Origin: Cordilura impudica
Taxonomy: Eukaryota; Arthropoda; Insecta; Diptera; Scathophagidae
Assembly (NCBI GenBank): GCA_963682025.1
Contig: OY821519.1
Coordinates: 158,129,056 to 158,193,055 of the forward strand
Direction: 5' to 3'
Length of the DNA stretch: 64,000 nt
In this document: positions 28,492-38,596 of the stretch, in pieces
Layout: each line of letters opens with the position of its first letter
Numbering within the stretch: position 1 is the first letter of the stretch
The notes under the pieces: model-generated
Told to the model about the DNA's origin: nothing
The model's database searches: none
The model's input: only the letters and a program-made list of their open reading frames with translations
Program-made: the position numbers and the translations under genes

Positions 28492-31400
28492 ATGCCGGGA
28501 ACTGCACTTGATATTTTTATTCGCGATTCGGATACGCTCATTAAATTTGAGGCGAAATTCAACGATATTCGTGAGGAATTACATTCGGTATTTAATCTTG
28601 AAATTCGTGGAAAAGAATTGGACTTGCTTTGGGAACAAGTAAAATCGACATATCGTACTTGTTTATCATATTTAGGAAATTCGGATGACGCGGAACCGGC
28701 GGATTTTGACGCGGCTGAATCGAAATATGAAGCCACTTTTAACGCGTACGTTAATTGTTTATCTAGGATTAATGAACGATTACATCATTTTAAATCCAAC
28801 GCGACACCGAAAGAGCAGTCTCAGTCTCCGAGTTTAAACCTCAATTCAGCTGACAACTTTTGTCATAATTTAACGCTTCCGCCATGCGATACCGACGTTT
28901 TTGAGGGCGATTACATTTCTTGGCCCACTTTTAGGGATCTTTTTACAGCGGTTTATATCAATAACTCTCGACTTAGCAATATTGAGCGGCTATGCCATCT
29001 AGTTCGGAAAACTAGTGGCGAAGCTCGGGAAATTGTTTCGAAATGCCCTCTCACTAATCAAGGTTTTGATGTTGCGTGGCGCAACTTGAGGGACGCATAT
29101 GATAATCCGCGTATGCTGGTTAATAACCAGTTAAAATCGCTATTTAGCCTTCCCTTTCTTGATAAGGAAACCTCGTCGGGATTAAAAACTTTACAACGCG
29201 GAATAAACGGTTGCCTTACGGCTATGTCAATTTATAATATTTCGACGCACAGCTGGGATCCTATTATTGTATTTCTTTGTATTCAACGGTTACCTTCGCA
29301 AACTGTTAGTCTGTGGGAACAGAGTATAAAGGACAAATCAGCTTTGTCACTCTGGAAGGATTTGGACCTCTTTCTGACAGAAAGAGTTCAAACTTTAGAT
29401 TGTTTACGTGATATTAGGGGTTCAGAATCTGCTAAACGGCTTTCTGAACCTAAAATCAAAGCGCATCATACCAATGCTGCTTCAACTTCAAGTGCTTCTT
29501 GTGTTCTTTGTAAGAATCAAGTTCACTTTTTACGTTCTTGTCATCGATTCAAAAGTTTATCTGTTGCGGATCGATTTTCTACGGTAAAAAAGTTTCACTG
29601 TTGTGTCAATTGTCTCGCAAGGACACATGAAGCTAAAAATTGTAGCAGTTCGTATAATTGCTCCATTTGTAACAAGAGACATCATACTATGTTACACCGT
29701 GAATTACCATCTTCTGAAGTTTCTAGGGATACTAATCGGTCGAATTCGGGTGTTAGTTCGGTTTCTGTTTCTCGAGTTTCAAACTCCGTACCTGCAATCG
29801 CATCATCTTCGAATGCCAATCATGCCACAGCTCCTACAAATCGTCAAGTATTTCATACAGCACAAAGTAGGACTGTACTTTTAGGGACGGCTATGGTGAA
29901 TCTTATTCATCAGGGTACTACGTACCCAGCCCGGGCCCTTATTGACCCTGCTTCTGAAGCATCGTTCATTTCTGAACGTTTGCAAAATCGCCTGAAAATT
30001 TCGACGCATTCGACGAATGCTCAAATTTCAGGAGTTAATCAGGCAGTTACGGCAATGTCTAGAAAACTTTGTTCATTAAAAATTGGCTCCACCCTCGATT
30101 CATCCCTTGTATTGGAAACATTGGCACTTGTTTTGCCAAATATTTCGGGTAATTTACCATCATTTACAGTCCACTCGTATTTAAAGGAAAATTTGCCAAA
30201 CCTTCGTTTGGCCGATATTAATTTTGATGACAGTCGACCTGTTGATCTTTTGCTTGGCGCGGATTTATATCCAAGAATTCTGTTGGGAGAAATCCGTCGC
30301 AATATTTTGGGCTCTTTACTAGCTCAGAACACTATTTTTGGCTGGATTATTACTGGTCCAGTTGTACAACCTCAAGTTCAGGTATATTCTACGAATGTCG
30401 AATTTTCAGAGGAAGATTGCCTTAACAAAAATCTTTTGAGATTCTGGGAACTTGAGGAAACTCCTAAAAGAAAAATTCTGTCTCCATTTGACAAATTTTG
30501 TGAGGAAAATTATAAAGCGACTACTCGTCGCGAATCTGATGGTCGATATGTAGTGACTCTCCCATTTAAGCCTGAATTTCCTGAAAAATTTTCTTTAGGG
30601 ACTTCAAGACCTGGTGTTATGGGACAATATCTTAGGACCGAATCATCTTTAATGCGTAGACCTGAAATTAAGGAGATGTACGATGACGTCGTTAGGGAGT
30701 ATTTGGACATAGGACATATGAGACCGGTATTACCAAATTTTTCATCTCCTACCTCTTTTTGTTATTTACCTCATCATCCAGTGGTAAAACTAGAACGTAA
30801 GACAACTAAATTGAGAGTTGTTTTCAACGCTTCAAATAGAACTTCTAATGGAATTAGTTTAAACGATTGCCTTTACGTAGGACCTACCTTACAAGCAGAC
30901 TTAGTTCTACTTATTCTTAGGTGGCGTCTGTTTAAATTCGTCTTCAATTGTGATATTACTCAAATGTATAGGCAGATTCGGGTTGATCCTTCTCATACCC
31001 CTTTTCAACGAATTTTGTTTAGGGATTCTCCGACGGAGACCGTAAGGGACTATGAATTACAGACAGTGACTTTTGGCGTTAACTGCGCTCCATACCTTGC
31101 CATTAGGACGTTATTACAACTCGCTGACGATTCTGAGGCTGAGTTCCCTCTCGCAGCACATATTCTACGAAAGTGCATGTACGTTGACGACGTTTTGACA
31201 GGGACTCATGACATTTCGACTGCATTAATGGCTCGTGATCAACTCGTCGCTGCTTTGGCCTCTGCTAAGTTTCAGCTAAGAAAATGGACTTCAAACGAAC
31301 GGAGTATTTTGAAAGACATACCTTTGGACCATTTAGTTGACGCTAAATTATTGACCTTTATAGAATCGAATACTTCAAAGACTTTAGGAATTCAGTGGAA

Positions 31401-33765
31401 CGCTCAGTTGGACTCGTTTTATTTTAGTGTGACTCCTATTTCATTAAAATCTGGGTATACTAAGAGGGAAGTCTTATCGACTATCGCGAAATTGTTTGAT
31501 CCTGTAGGTTGGTTAGGTCCTGTAATTGTGGTTGCTAAAATTATCATGCAAGAAATTTGGCTTGATAATATAAATTGGGATGATATGCTTCCAATTTCGA
31601 CGGAAGTTGAATGGAAAAGATTTGTAACTTCTTATCATGAGGTAAATACTATTCGTATTCCAAGATGGGTTAATTATTCGCCGGGAAATTCTGTTGAGCT
31701 TCATGTTTTTTCTGATGCCTCGGAAAAGGCATACGCGGGGGTGATTTATATTCGAATTCAGGTCTCTAACGGCGAAATTCATACTCACCTACTTTCATCG
31801 AAAACCAAAGTAGCCCCCATCAAATCAATTTCTCTACCTCGTTTAGAACTGTGCGGGGCGGTGTCAGCCTCTGAACTTTTGAAGACGGTAATAGGTGAAA
31901 TTGATATTAAAATTGATCAAATTTACTGTTGGACTGATTCGACGATAGTCCTTTCTTGGTTAAGGAAAACGCCGTGTTCCTGGACCACATTTGTAGCGAA
32001 CAGAGTATGCCGCATTCAAGAAAATGTAGGAAACCATAATTGGTATCATGTTTGTTCTGAGGATAATCCTGCAGATTTAGGTAGTCGTGGTACCTCTCCC
32101 AATGAGCTGGAAAATAGTGAGCTTTGGTGGCATGGTCCAAGATGGCTGGGTCAAGATAAAGTGCACTGGAATATAACGGATCTAAGTTATCTTGACACTG
32201 ACATTGAGGGTCGGGTGGTCAAAACTCATGCTTCCTTCTTTACGGACGGTAAGGGGGAAGATATATATGTGGATATTTTGAATAATTACTCTCGTCTTGA
32301 TCGAGCTCTTCGGATAATCTCATATATTTTGAGGTTCTTTTACAATAGTCATCCAGCTCATAGGTCAAATCGTTATATGAATGTGGATAAAATCGTTGCT
32401 GGTTATGAAATCAGAAGAACAAAATTGCATTTAGCCATTGTGGCTCAGAAACATCACTATGCAGATGAATATAAGTGCCTGTTAGACAAAAAACCGTTAA
32501 GTTCAAAGAGTTGCCTTATTTCTTTGAATCCCTTTCTCGACAAAGACGGTGTGATAAGATTGAATGGTCGCTTGGTTAAATCACCATCCCTTTCATATAC
32601 GGAGAAATATCCTATTATTTTACCTTATTCGAGCCGATTTACTCAATTGTTAATAGAATTTGTTCATATGATTTCCATTCACGGTGGAAATCAGTTGATG
32701 TTGCGAATACTGCGCATTGAATATTGGGTTCCACGCTTGAAGTCGAAAATTCGTGGAGTCATTGGTCGTTGTAAACGGTGTATTATTGACCGTAAAGTAT
32801 CTTGTCGTCAAATTATGGCGGCTCTGCCCCCTGAAAGAACTACTCTTACTAGACCATTTATGACAACGGGCGTTGATTTTGCTGGTCCCTTTGACATCAA
32901 AAGTTTCACGGGCAGAGCTTGTAGGATAACGAAGGGCTACGTTTGTATTTTTGTTTGCTTTTCTACGAAAGCAATTCATTTAGAGGCCACGTCTGATTTA
33001 TCGACGCCTACTTTTTTATCTGCCTTTCACAGATTTATTTCTCGACGAGGTTGCCCCTACACTATATTTTCGGATAATGGCACAAATTTTGTAGGTGCAT
33101 CGCGTGAATTAGAGAAGAATTTTAAGATGTTTCTTAAGGAAAGTCAGATTGCAGTGGGTTCTATTTATGGTATTCAGGGTTTAACTTGGCGGTTTATACC
33201 GGCCGGGGCACCTCATATGGGTGGCCTTTGGGAAGCCGGGGTCAAGAGTTTTAAACACCGTTTTCGTAAGGAAGCGCAATCTTTTAAGTATACTTTTGAA
33301 GAATTTTCTTCAGTTCTCGCAAGAATCGAAGCTTGTCTAAATTCACGTCCTCTTTGTTCTATGGCGGATAACCCTCGGGAACCAGTAGCTCTTACTCCTG
33401 GTCATTTTTTAATAGGTGGACCAATACTTGCTCCCCCGGAGCCTGAAATTAATGAATCTCCGATAAGTCTTGTTAATCGATTTCGAAAAATGAAAGCGTT
33501 GTCTCAACTTTTTTGTCGCCGATGGAAAGAAGAATATTTAATGACGTTAAATAAGCGCTATAAATGGAAATATCCGGAACGCGATCTACAGGAAAACGAC
33601 TTAGTCATTATCAAGCATGAAAATCTACCTCCAACATCGTGGCGTTTAGGCCGGGTCATAAAAGTTTATCCGGGAAGTGACGGTCGCGTAAGGGTCGCGG
33701 ATATTCGTACTGCTAATGGGGTTGTAAAACGACCAATAACCAAACTGGTCATTTTGACCGAATAA
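28492..33765 (+). CDS. BEL/Pao Gag-Pol polyprotein, intact
   Basis: 1,757 residues from the first ATG after the leader. Order: Gag with a DUF1759-like capsid region (to about residue 320); zinc knuckles near 336-402 (CVLCKNQ, CCVNCLARTHEAKNC, CSICNKRHH); aspartic protease near 470-620 with the active-site Asp in ALIDPASEASFIS, where the usual Gly is Ala; reverse transcriptase with MYVDDVLTG near 895; RNase H starting VFSDASEKAYAG near 1,070 with WTDSTIVLSW near 1,147 and NPADLGSRG near 1,190; an integrase zinc region near 1,390-1,425; integrase core Asp residues in GVDFAGPF (about 1,459) and SDNGTNFVGA (about 1,525) with the Glu in GGLWEAGVK (about 1,575); and a C-terminal DUF5641-type module. 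All domains of the family are present at normal size. It makes particles and integrates new copies. The protease Ala may be tolerated in this family; I could not check. Confidence 0.97.
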   Translation: MPGTALDIFIRDSDTLIKFEAKFNDIREELHSVFNLEIRGKELDLLWEQVKSTYRTCLSYLGNSDDAEPADFDAAESKYEATFNAYVNCLSRINERLHHFKSNATPKEQSQSPSLNLNSADNFCHNLTLPPCDTDVFEGDYISWPTFRDLFTAVYINNSRLSNIERLCHLVRKTSGEAREIVSKCPLTNQGFDVAWRNLRDAYDNPRMLVNNQLKSLFSLPFLDKETSSGLKTLQRGINGCLTAMSIYNISTHSWDPIIVFLCIQRLPSQTVSLWEQSIKDKSALSLWKDLDLFLTERVQTLDCLRDIRGSESAKRLSEPKIKAHHTNAASTSSASCVLCKNQVHFLRSCHRFKSLSVADRFSTVKKFHCCVNCLARTHEAKNCSSSYNCSICNKRHHTMLHRELPSSEVSRDTNRSNSGVSSVSVSRVSNSVPAIASSSNANHATAPTNRQVFHTAQSRTVLLGTAMVNLIHQGTTYPARALIDPASEASFISERLQNRLKISTHSTNAQISGVNQAVTAMSRKLCSLKIGSTLDSSLVLETLALVLPNISGNLPSFTVHSYLKENLPNLRLADINFDDSRPVDLLLGADLYPRILLGEIRRNILGSLLAQNTIFGWIITGPVVQPQVQVYSTNVEFSEEDCLNKNLLRFWELEETPKRKILSPFDKFCEENYKATTRRESDGRYVVTLPFKPEFPEKFSLGTSRPGVMGQYLRTESSLMRRPEIKEMYDDVVREYLDIGHMRPVLPNFSSPTSFCYLPHHPVVKLERKTTKLRVVFNASNRTSNGISLNDCLYVGPTLQADLVLLILRWRLFKFVFNCDITQMYRQIRVDPSHTPFQRILFRDSPTETVRDYELQTVTFGVNCAPYLAIRTLLQLADDSEAEFPLAAHILRKCMYVDDVLTGTHDISTALMARDQLVAALASAKFQLRKWTSNERSILKDIPLDHLVDAKLLTFIESNTSKTLGIQWNAQLDSFYFSVTPISLKSGYTKREVLSTIAKLFDPVGWLGPVIVVAKIIMQEIWLDNINWDDMLPISTEVEWKRFVTSYHEVNTIRIPRWVNYSPGNSVELHVFSDASEKAYAGVIYIRIQVSNGEIHTHLLSSKTKVAPIKSISLPRLELCGAVSASELLKTVIGEIDIKIDQIYCWTDSTIVLSWLRKTPCSWTTFVANRVCRIQENVGNHNWYHVCSEDNPADLGSRGTSPNELENSELWWHGPRWLGQDKVHWNITDLSYLDTDIEGRVVKTHASFFTDGKGEDIYVDILNNYSRLDRALRIISYILRFFYNSHPAHRSNRYMNVDKIVAGYEIRRTKLHLAIVAQKHHYADEYKCLLDKKPLSSKSCLISLNPFLDKDGVIRLNGRLVKSPSLSYTEKYPIILPYSSRFTQLLIEFVHMISIHGGNQLMLRILRIEYWVPRLKSKIRGVIGRCKRCIIDRKVSCRQIMAALPPERTTLTRPFMTTGVDFAGPFDIKSFTGRACRITKGYVCIFVCFSTKAIHLEATSDLSTPTFLSAFHRFISRRGCPYTIFSDNGTNFVGASRELEKNFKMFLKESQIAVGSIYGIQGLTWRFIPAGAPHMGGLWEAGVKSFKHRFRKEAQSFKYTFEEFSSVLARIEACLNSRPLCSMADNPREPVALTPGHFLIGGPILAPPEPEINESPISLVNRFRKMKALSQLFCRRWKEEYLMTLNKRYKWKYPERDLQENDLVIIKHENLPPTSWRLGRVIKVYPGSDGRVRVADIRTANGVVKRPITKLVILTE

Positions 33766-33816
33766 TTTACTTTTTCTTCGATATTTTCTTTAAATTTTTT
33801 ATTGTTTCATAGAAAT

Positions 33817-33924
33817 ATGGAATCTCTCCCTAACCTTTTTGACGATGCTCTGCTCGATTATGAGGATGCTATGGCGCAATACACCATTTTTGGATGGGTC
33901 ATATCTGGCCCATCTCCATTGTAG
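33817..33924 (+). other. Small frame resembling an internal polyprotein segment
   Basis: A 35-codon frame starting MESLPNLFDDALLDYEDAM and ending AQYTIFGWVISGPSPL-stop. Its end closely resembles AQNTIFGWIITGP inside the same element's protease-RT region (about residue 610). It is probably a recombination remnant of a related element rather than a gene. Confidence 0.5.
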
Positions 33925-34072
33925 AGTCCTTACTGGCTCATATGTAGAGTCCTTACTGGCTCAAATTGTAGAGTCCCTACTGGCTCATACTTATTTATAA
34001 TCAATTTTCCATTGGGGTCCCTACTGGCCTATGGAAAATTGCTACGTCGAGGTCCCTACTGGCCAATTTAAG
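33925..34072 (+). repeat. Iterated (GGTCC)CTACTGGC motif before BEL 3' LTR
   Basis: TAGAGTCCTTACTGGCTCA occurs twice, then TAGAGTCCCTACTGGCTCA, then GGGGTCCCTACTGGCCTA and GAGGTCCCTACTGGCCAA, spaced about 22-50 bp. A poly-A run at 34,077-34,100 follows. Confidence 0.85.
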
Positions 34073-34223
34073 TGTTAAAAAAAAAAAAAAAAAAAAAAAA
34101 TAATAATAAATTGAATTCAAGCTCACATTTTTAAACTGAACTATGCCTTATTTTAAGATATTTAAGTTATTTGTTAAAGTATTATTGTTGCAACACACCT
34201 TGATGTTGCAAGGTGGCCGGCAA

Positions 34224-34614
34224 TGTTTAAGTACAATTTAATATTTTCTTTGTACTTTTCCGCCTTTGAGTCAATTAGCCATTTTTGGGTTAATTCTGGG
34301 TTAAAATCTATGAAACTCCTTTTTTTATACATCGTTGAAAGGAGTGTTTACATAGATTTTAACTAGTAAAACCGTTAACGGTGCTTAGATATTGCTCGCC
34401 ACCTTCTCTCTTTTATTTTTTAACTTATAAAATCAATCGTTTTGGTACCTTCGTACAATTCGTACACATAAACACCATCCGCTGTGCATATTTTTAAAAA
34501 AAGGTAATACATTTGTATATACAAATAAAATAGAGATTTTATTTTCTCTACTTATAAAACCTAAAATTAAATTGTGTTTTATTTTTTAAATATTTTTTGC
34601 TACATACGCAAACA
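34224..34614 (+). repeat. 3' LTR of BEL/Pao element
   Basis: Copy of 27,079-27,469, followed by the CCTTT target duplication. Confidence 0.96.
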
Positions 34615-34619
34615 CCTTT

Positions 34620-34735
34620 GCACAAACGCCATTCCCAACTACCAAAAATTGTAGGCACGAGCTATACACATCAGGAATAGTCGCGGGCTCAACTCAATCA
34701 AAGTGCAATGATTAAGCTTCGCCCTGGGAAACATG
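34620..34735 (-). ncRNA. U1 snRNA-like fragment, right copy (5'-truncated)
   Basis: The minus strand reads CCCAGGGCGAAGCTTAATC, CATTGCAC, GCGACTATTCCTGATG, then an intact Sm-type site AATTTTTGG (plus strand 34,642-34,650) and GGGAATGGCGTTTGTGC. That is U1 from stem-loop II to its 3' end, and the 3' part resembles the fly form. It lacks the same 5' portion as the left copy, with both ending at AAACATGT. It keeps the Sm site but cannot pair with 5' splice sites. Confidence 0.8.
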
Positions 34736-35392
34736 TATTCATTCATTTCTTAGCACAAACCGAACTTCTTATGGCACATTAAAAATAAACTAATTGAGAA
34801 GTACAATTCATCATTACGCTGTATTATAATACTATTTTCTTATTTTACTACTAGCTAGTAAACAAAGTGATCGTATCATTGTAAACGAAATAGAATTGAA
34901 ATTGTGTGCAGATTTGTTTTACTTAAAAAACTGTTTCTACAGGTAGTGAATAAAATCCCAGTAAACATTTTATGCAATAAGTGATCATGTGGAGTCTTTT
35001 TTGACTCATATTAAACAGCTATTAAAACAGTCATAAATGCGCTCTTTTGCTGATCACAAAATATTTTTTTGTTGAGAGGAAATATTACCTTACCCCCGAC
35101 TCTTCTTGAGAACCTTTTTTATCCAATTTTCTGATTAATTTCGACTTATTTTTGAGTCATATTTAATGTCATTTTTCTATAAATCACTTTTTAAGCGTAA
35201 GAAAAAATCATTTCTTAGTCTTTTTCTAATAACGCATGTGATTAATCAGTTTTTAATCATCAAAAGTGCTCGAAGAAGACACAGTAAGATGATTTTTGTT
35301 AAAAGAATCTTCGAAGTGATTACTGGGATATCGTATATTTTTGATTACACACACATATACGTAATGGCACCAGTAAGCCGAACTCTCTCATG
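34736..35392. other. Unassigned AT-rich sequence
   Basis: No gene supported. The short ORF at 35,166-35,393 has no motif. Confidence 0.4.
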
Positions 35393-35961
35393 AAACACAT
35401 AGACGACAGCGGCTACACGACTACAGCCTGTCAAAAATAAAATACACGCGTTTATATGAAAACGATTATTTTGACACCAACACAGCTACACGACTACATG
35501 ACCACTTTTGCTGCTGTAGTCAACTTAGGCTAATTTCTATTTTTGTTGGCTACAAAATAAAAATAGTGTTGACAATATAACAAAACATGCAAAAGATATT
35601 AGTGCTATGAAATATTTTATTTTGTTGGAAAAATTAATCGCAAAATGAAATGCTATAATAATTCTAGTAATAAGTAAATTTATTTATTTATTTTTACGTT
35701 ATAATAATGCATTATAAATAAGTAATATATTTAAGACAATTTTATATAGAATCATACATGTTTTTCTATTTTAATAAAGTAAAAAAAAATATAATTGGCA
35801 CTACTGAAATAAAAATGATTTTGTATAAAAACGGCTGTTTATATTGTTGTTATATGTTGCTGTCGTTTTCAAAAAAATTAAGTAGTTGACTACACGACTA
35901 CAATTGCAGCCAGCAGCATTTGCATCCCTGTGTTTGTGTAGCCTCTGTCGTCTATGTGTTT
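35393..35961. mobile_element. MITE with AAACACATAGACGACAG ends
   Basis: About 25-bp inverted ends at 35,393-35,417 and 35,937-35,961 with one mismatch (AAACACATAGACGACAG then C/A then GGCTACAC). The interior is AT-rich, noncoding, and repeats GCTACACGACTACA near both ends. No target duplication is convincing, so the superfamily is open. Confidence 0.75.
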
Positions 35962-36432
35962 TATGCATAAGTAACAATTTCATTTAGTCTTATGAAAGCT
36001 TTTAAACAAAGGAGATATACGTCGCATTGTTTTGCGAAATCTTAAATTTTTTTTTAATAGGTACCAGTGATGCCAGGAGATTTTTACAGAAATCTCTACG
36101 CTAATGAAAAAAAATCCCTATTTTTCCCTACACCCACTTGTTTTCTCTCTACATTTTTCCCTACACTACTTTTTTCAATTTTTCAAAAACAAAAAATTAT
36201 TTTTAATTTGTTAATTTTCAATTTCAATAATGCAAAAATAACACAAAAACGAAAAAAATATCATAAAAAATAAGATAAGAATATCATTAGAATTACATAA
36301 AAACAACCTAAAAAACCAACAGCTATTATAAAAAAAATATTTTTACTATTCTGTATAATTCATCTTGTAGTATATGGCTAGATGTGCATTTAAAATTTAC
36401 ACAATTAATTAAAATGGCTTGCAGATGGGGTC

Positions 36433-37150
36433 TTATAACGTAAACATAATTTTGGTTGTTGGTTTTAAAAGATATTTGTTTTTAAGACATTGGTTATTAG
36501 CATGTATACTTAGATCTGATTTATCGCAATTTAATATTTTTTCACAAGCCTTGCATCTGTATTTAAAGTCGTCATCTTTGACCTGTTCCATCGCATTAAG
36601 GTGTTATTACACGATGTGTTTTTACATATGTATTGCCACTTTTTTTTATCCATATGAAATTCCTCATGTCTGTCAAAATTGTCTTTTACATAAGATTCAT
36701 AATTTTTGCTATCACACGTGCATATGTATTTCCGTATGACATAACCTCTAAATGTAAACAACAGCTGATTTAATTTGTGAATTTACAAAAATTTATTGTT
36801 AAAAAAAAGATATATATTTTTTAATTGTTAATTAATATTAAACAATTTATTTTTCTTTCAATATTAATCTTATAATTTACTCTGTTTTTCTTTCGCCACA
36901 AGCAGTGTTGTATTTTCATATGTTTGTCATGCAAAAATAGAACCTGTTCTAATTGAAAAATGTACATGTGACTTTCCCCATGTATTGTACGTAAACAATG
37001 TTTCATATGTATCACACGATGTGTGCAACTTTTGTTGTGGGAAAATTTGACAGCACATATGTAAAAAACACATCATGTAATAGCACCTTTAGCTTCTCGT
37101 CTGTCAACTAACTTGAGTAAAACCTTTGTTTTCTGTATTTCTTTGATGTG
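36433..37150 (-). pseudogene. Zinc-finger-like reading frame split by a MITE
   Basis: On the minus strand a frame runs from about 37,150 (KVLLKLVDRRE) to 37,089, and resumes at 36,598 after the MITE to a stop at 36,433. Removing the MITE and one TTA copy leaves the frame open and continuous. The second part contains YRCKACEKIL, NCDKSDLSIHANNQC, a Cys2-His-Cys pattern like the BED-type finger at the start of hAT transposases or related host proteins. An AG at the upstream edge (AAATACAG) could be a splice acceptor, and an ATG-led frame (MSGSFFDDAEN) sits just upstream in another frame. It may be the first exon of a decayed transposon or a host gene fragment. Confidence 0.45.
36599..37088. mobile_element. 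PIF/Harbinger-type MITE with TTA duplication
   Basis: Inverted ends of about 33 bp open AGGTGTTATTACACGATGTG on the left and, complemented, AGGTGCTATTACATGATGTG on the right. TTA stands on each side (36,596-36,598 and 37,089-37,091). A TTA/TAA 3-bp duplication is the PIF/Harbinger signature. The 490 bp hold no transposase. Confidence 0.8.
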
Positions 37151-37804
37151 TTTTCAGCATCATCGAAAAACGAACCGGACATTTTTCTAAAACCAATCAT
37201 GTTTACATTTATAATATTTTAATATTCTTTTTATTTACAAACTTAATATAATCGAAGAGATCTAAAAAGATGGCGTACTTATGTATGTATTAAAAAAAAT
37301 GCACAAAACAAGTAAACTGCACAAAAGTGTTTTTTACTTGTCATTCTTATTAAAGAAGCCACGTATTTACTTTCTCCATATTATAGAGTTATTACCAGAT
37401 TTAAAAAAGATAGATATTTTTAATTTTAAAGTTTAAAATTGAAATGTATATAATATTAAGTTGTTAAAAAAATTTTTCAAAAAATCCCTACAATTCCACA
37501 AAAGTAAGAAATCTTTTGCATTAAACACATAGACGCAAATCCATTTATCGATGCGTTACAAATGGAATGACAAACTGATGTAATAAGATCGAAAAAATAA
37601 AACTGATTAACGGTAGTGCTTTTAATATATAAGACATGGTCAAGTATTCCGAAAAAGATCCGAAATTTTAAAATATATTTTGTTTACTATCTTCTATTGA
37701 CTTTAAAATTGTTAAACGTAAATGCTGAAAATTCAGAGTATTTGTTGTAATAAATTACTAAATTGATCAAATTGTTTACATTTTCAAATATTTTATCTAA
37801 ATTT
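37151..37804. other. Unassigned AT-rich sequence
   Basis: No gene supported. A short stretch (AAAAAATCCCTACAATTCC) at about 37,483 resembles 36,108-36,135. Confidence 0.4.
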
Positions 37805-37880
37805 GTTACAAGAAAACCTAGGTGGAGGGTATCAAAGATTCGGCATAGCCGAATTTAACACTCTTACTTGTTTTTATTTG
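37805..37880 (+). repeat. End of a fly interspersed repeat
   Basis: GGTGGAGGGTATCAAAGATT, CGGCATAGCCGAATTTAACA and CTCTTACTTGTTT form the characteristic other end of an abundant fly repeat, including the short palindrome TTCGGCATAGCCGAA. It may belong to the same family as 16,492 and 25,912. Confidence 0.5.
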
Positions 37881-37926
37881 CAATGATCCCGTAACGTGTT
37901 ATGATGTTCACCGCAAAACGCCAACG

Positions 37927-37963
37927 CACAGTGGACCATTTGACGAGAAGGCGGTCAAAAATC
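37927..37963 (+). repeat. Terminal inverted repeat, element A 3' end (RSS-like)
   Basis: Heptamer CACAGTG, 21-bp spacer, then TCAAAAATC, which matches seven of nine positions of the V(D)J nonamer ACAAAAACC. Confidence 0.85.
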
Positions 37964-38596
37964 TATAACTTTTGATTCGATAGGAATTTTGATATGCGGT
38001 TTTTTTTTGTTTGGTAGGTGAGACTTTAGCCTTTAAGTTTTGCTATAAAACGTAATTCTCGATCGAAAATAAAAAAAGTTACGGAGGGTTTAAAATACAT
38101 TTTCATTTGTAACTAGTTGAATTTTAGTACAAAAATGAAGTGTTAAAAGTAAAAAAAGGTTTTTTTTTTAATATGTCTTATTTTTTCAGTTAATTTTACA
38201 GCTAATACTTTTTAAAAATTTTTTAAGTTTTTTTTTCAGAAAATGCCAAACTTTGGCCCCCGTAAACTTTTAGTCCTAATGTGCACAAGGGCCAAAAGTT
38301 GTTTTTTTTTTTTTTTGAAAGATCCCGAGTTAAAATATAATTTATTAAGCAGCGAACGTAACAGTTACCTTATATTGAAAAACTCGTATGTTTTTGCTCT
38401 AGTTAAATTTTTTTTTATTGTCTTTTTAAATATTTCTATATCAATTTTTATGGTAAATTTATGAAATATAACAATTTTTATTGCAAATTTACAAAATATA
38501 TAAATTTTTTAATCAAGAAAAGTTTTTAACTATATAAAAAAAGTGTAACTTAATGTTAGTGTAATGAAAAAGTACTTTAAATCAACCAATTTTAGT

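Larger units (their letters stand above)
27079..34614 (+). mobile_element. BEL/Pao LTR retrotransposon, apparently intact
   Basis: Both LTRs are 391 bp and I found a single difference, at TTATATATT against TTAAATATT. The 5-bp target duplication CCTTT stands at 27,074-27,078 and 34,615-34,619. A single gag-pol frame of 1,757 codons is unbroken. This is therefore a very recent and possibly active insertion. It landed at the 3' edge of one of a pair of U1-like fragments. Confidence 0.97.

Noticed and set aside
38243..38464. 73-codon ORF near the left end of transposon A
   Set aside because: It lies in the 3' flank of the transposase; the first residues are only the shared subterminal sequence, also seen near 52,567.
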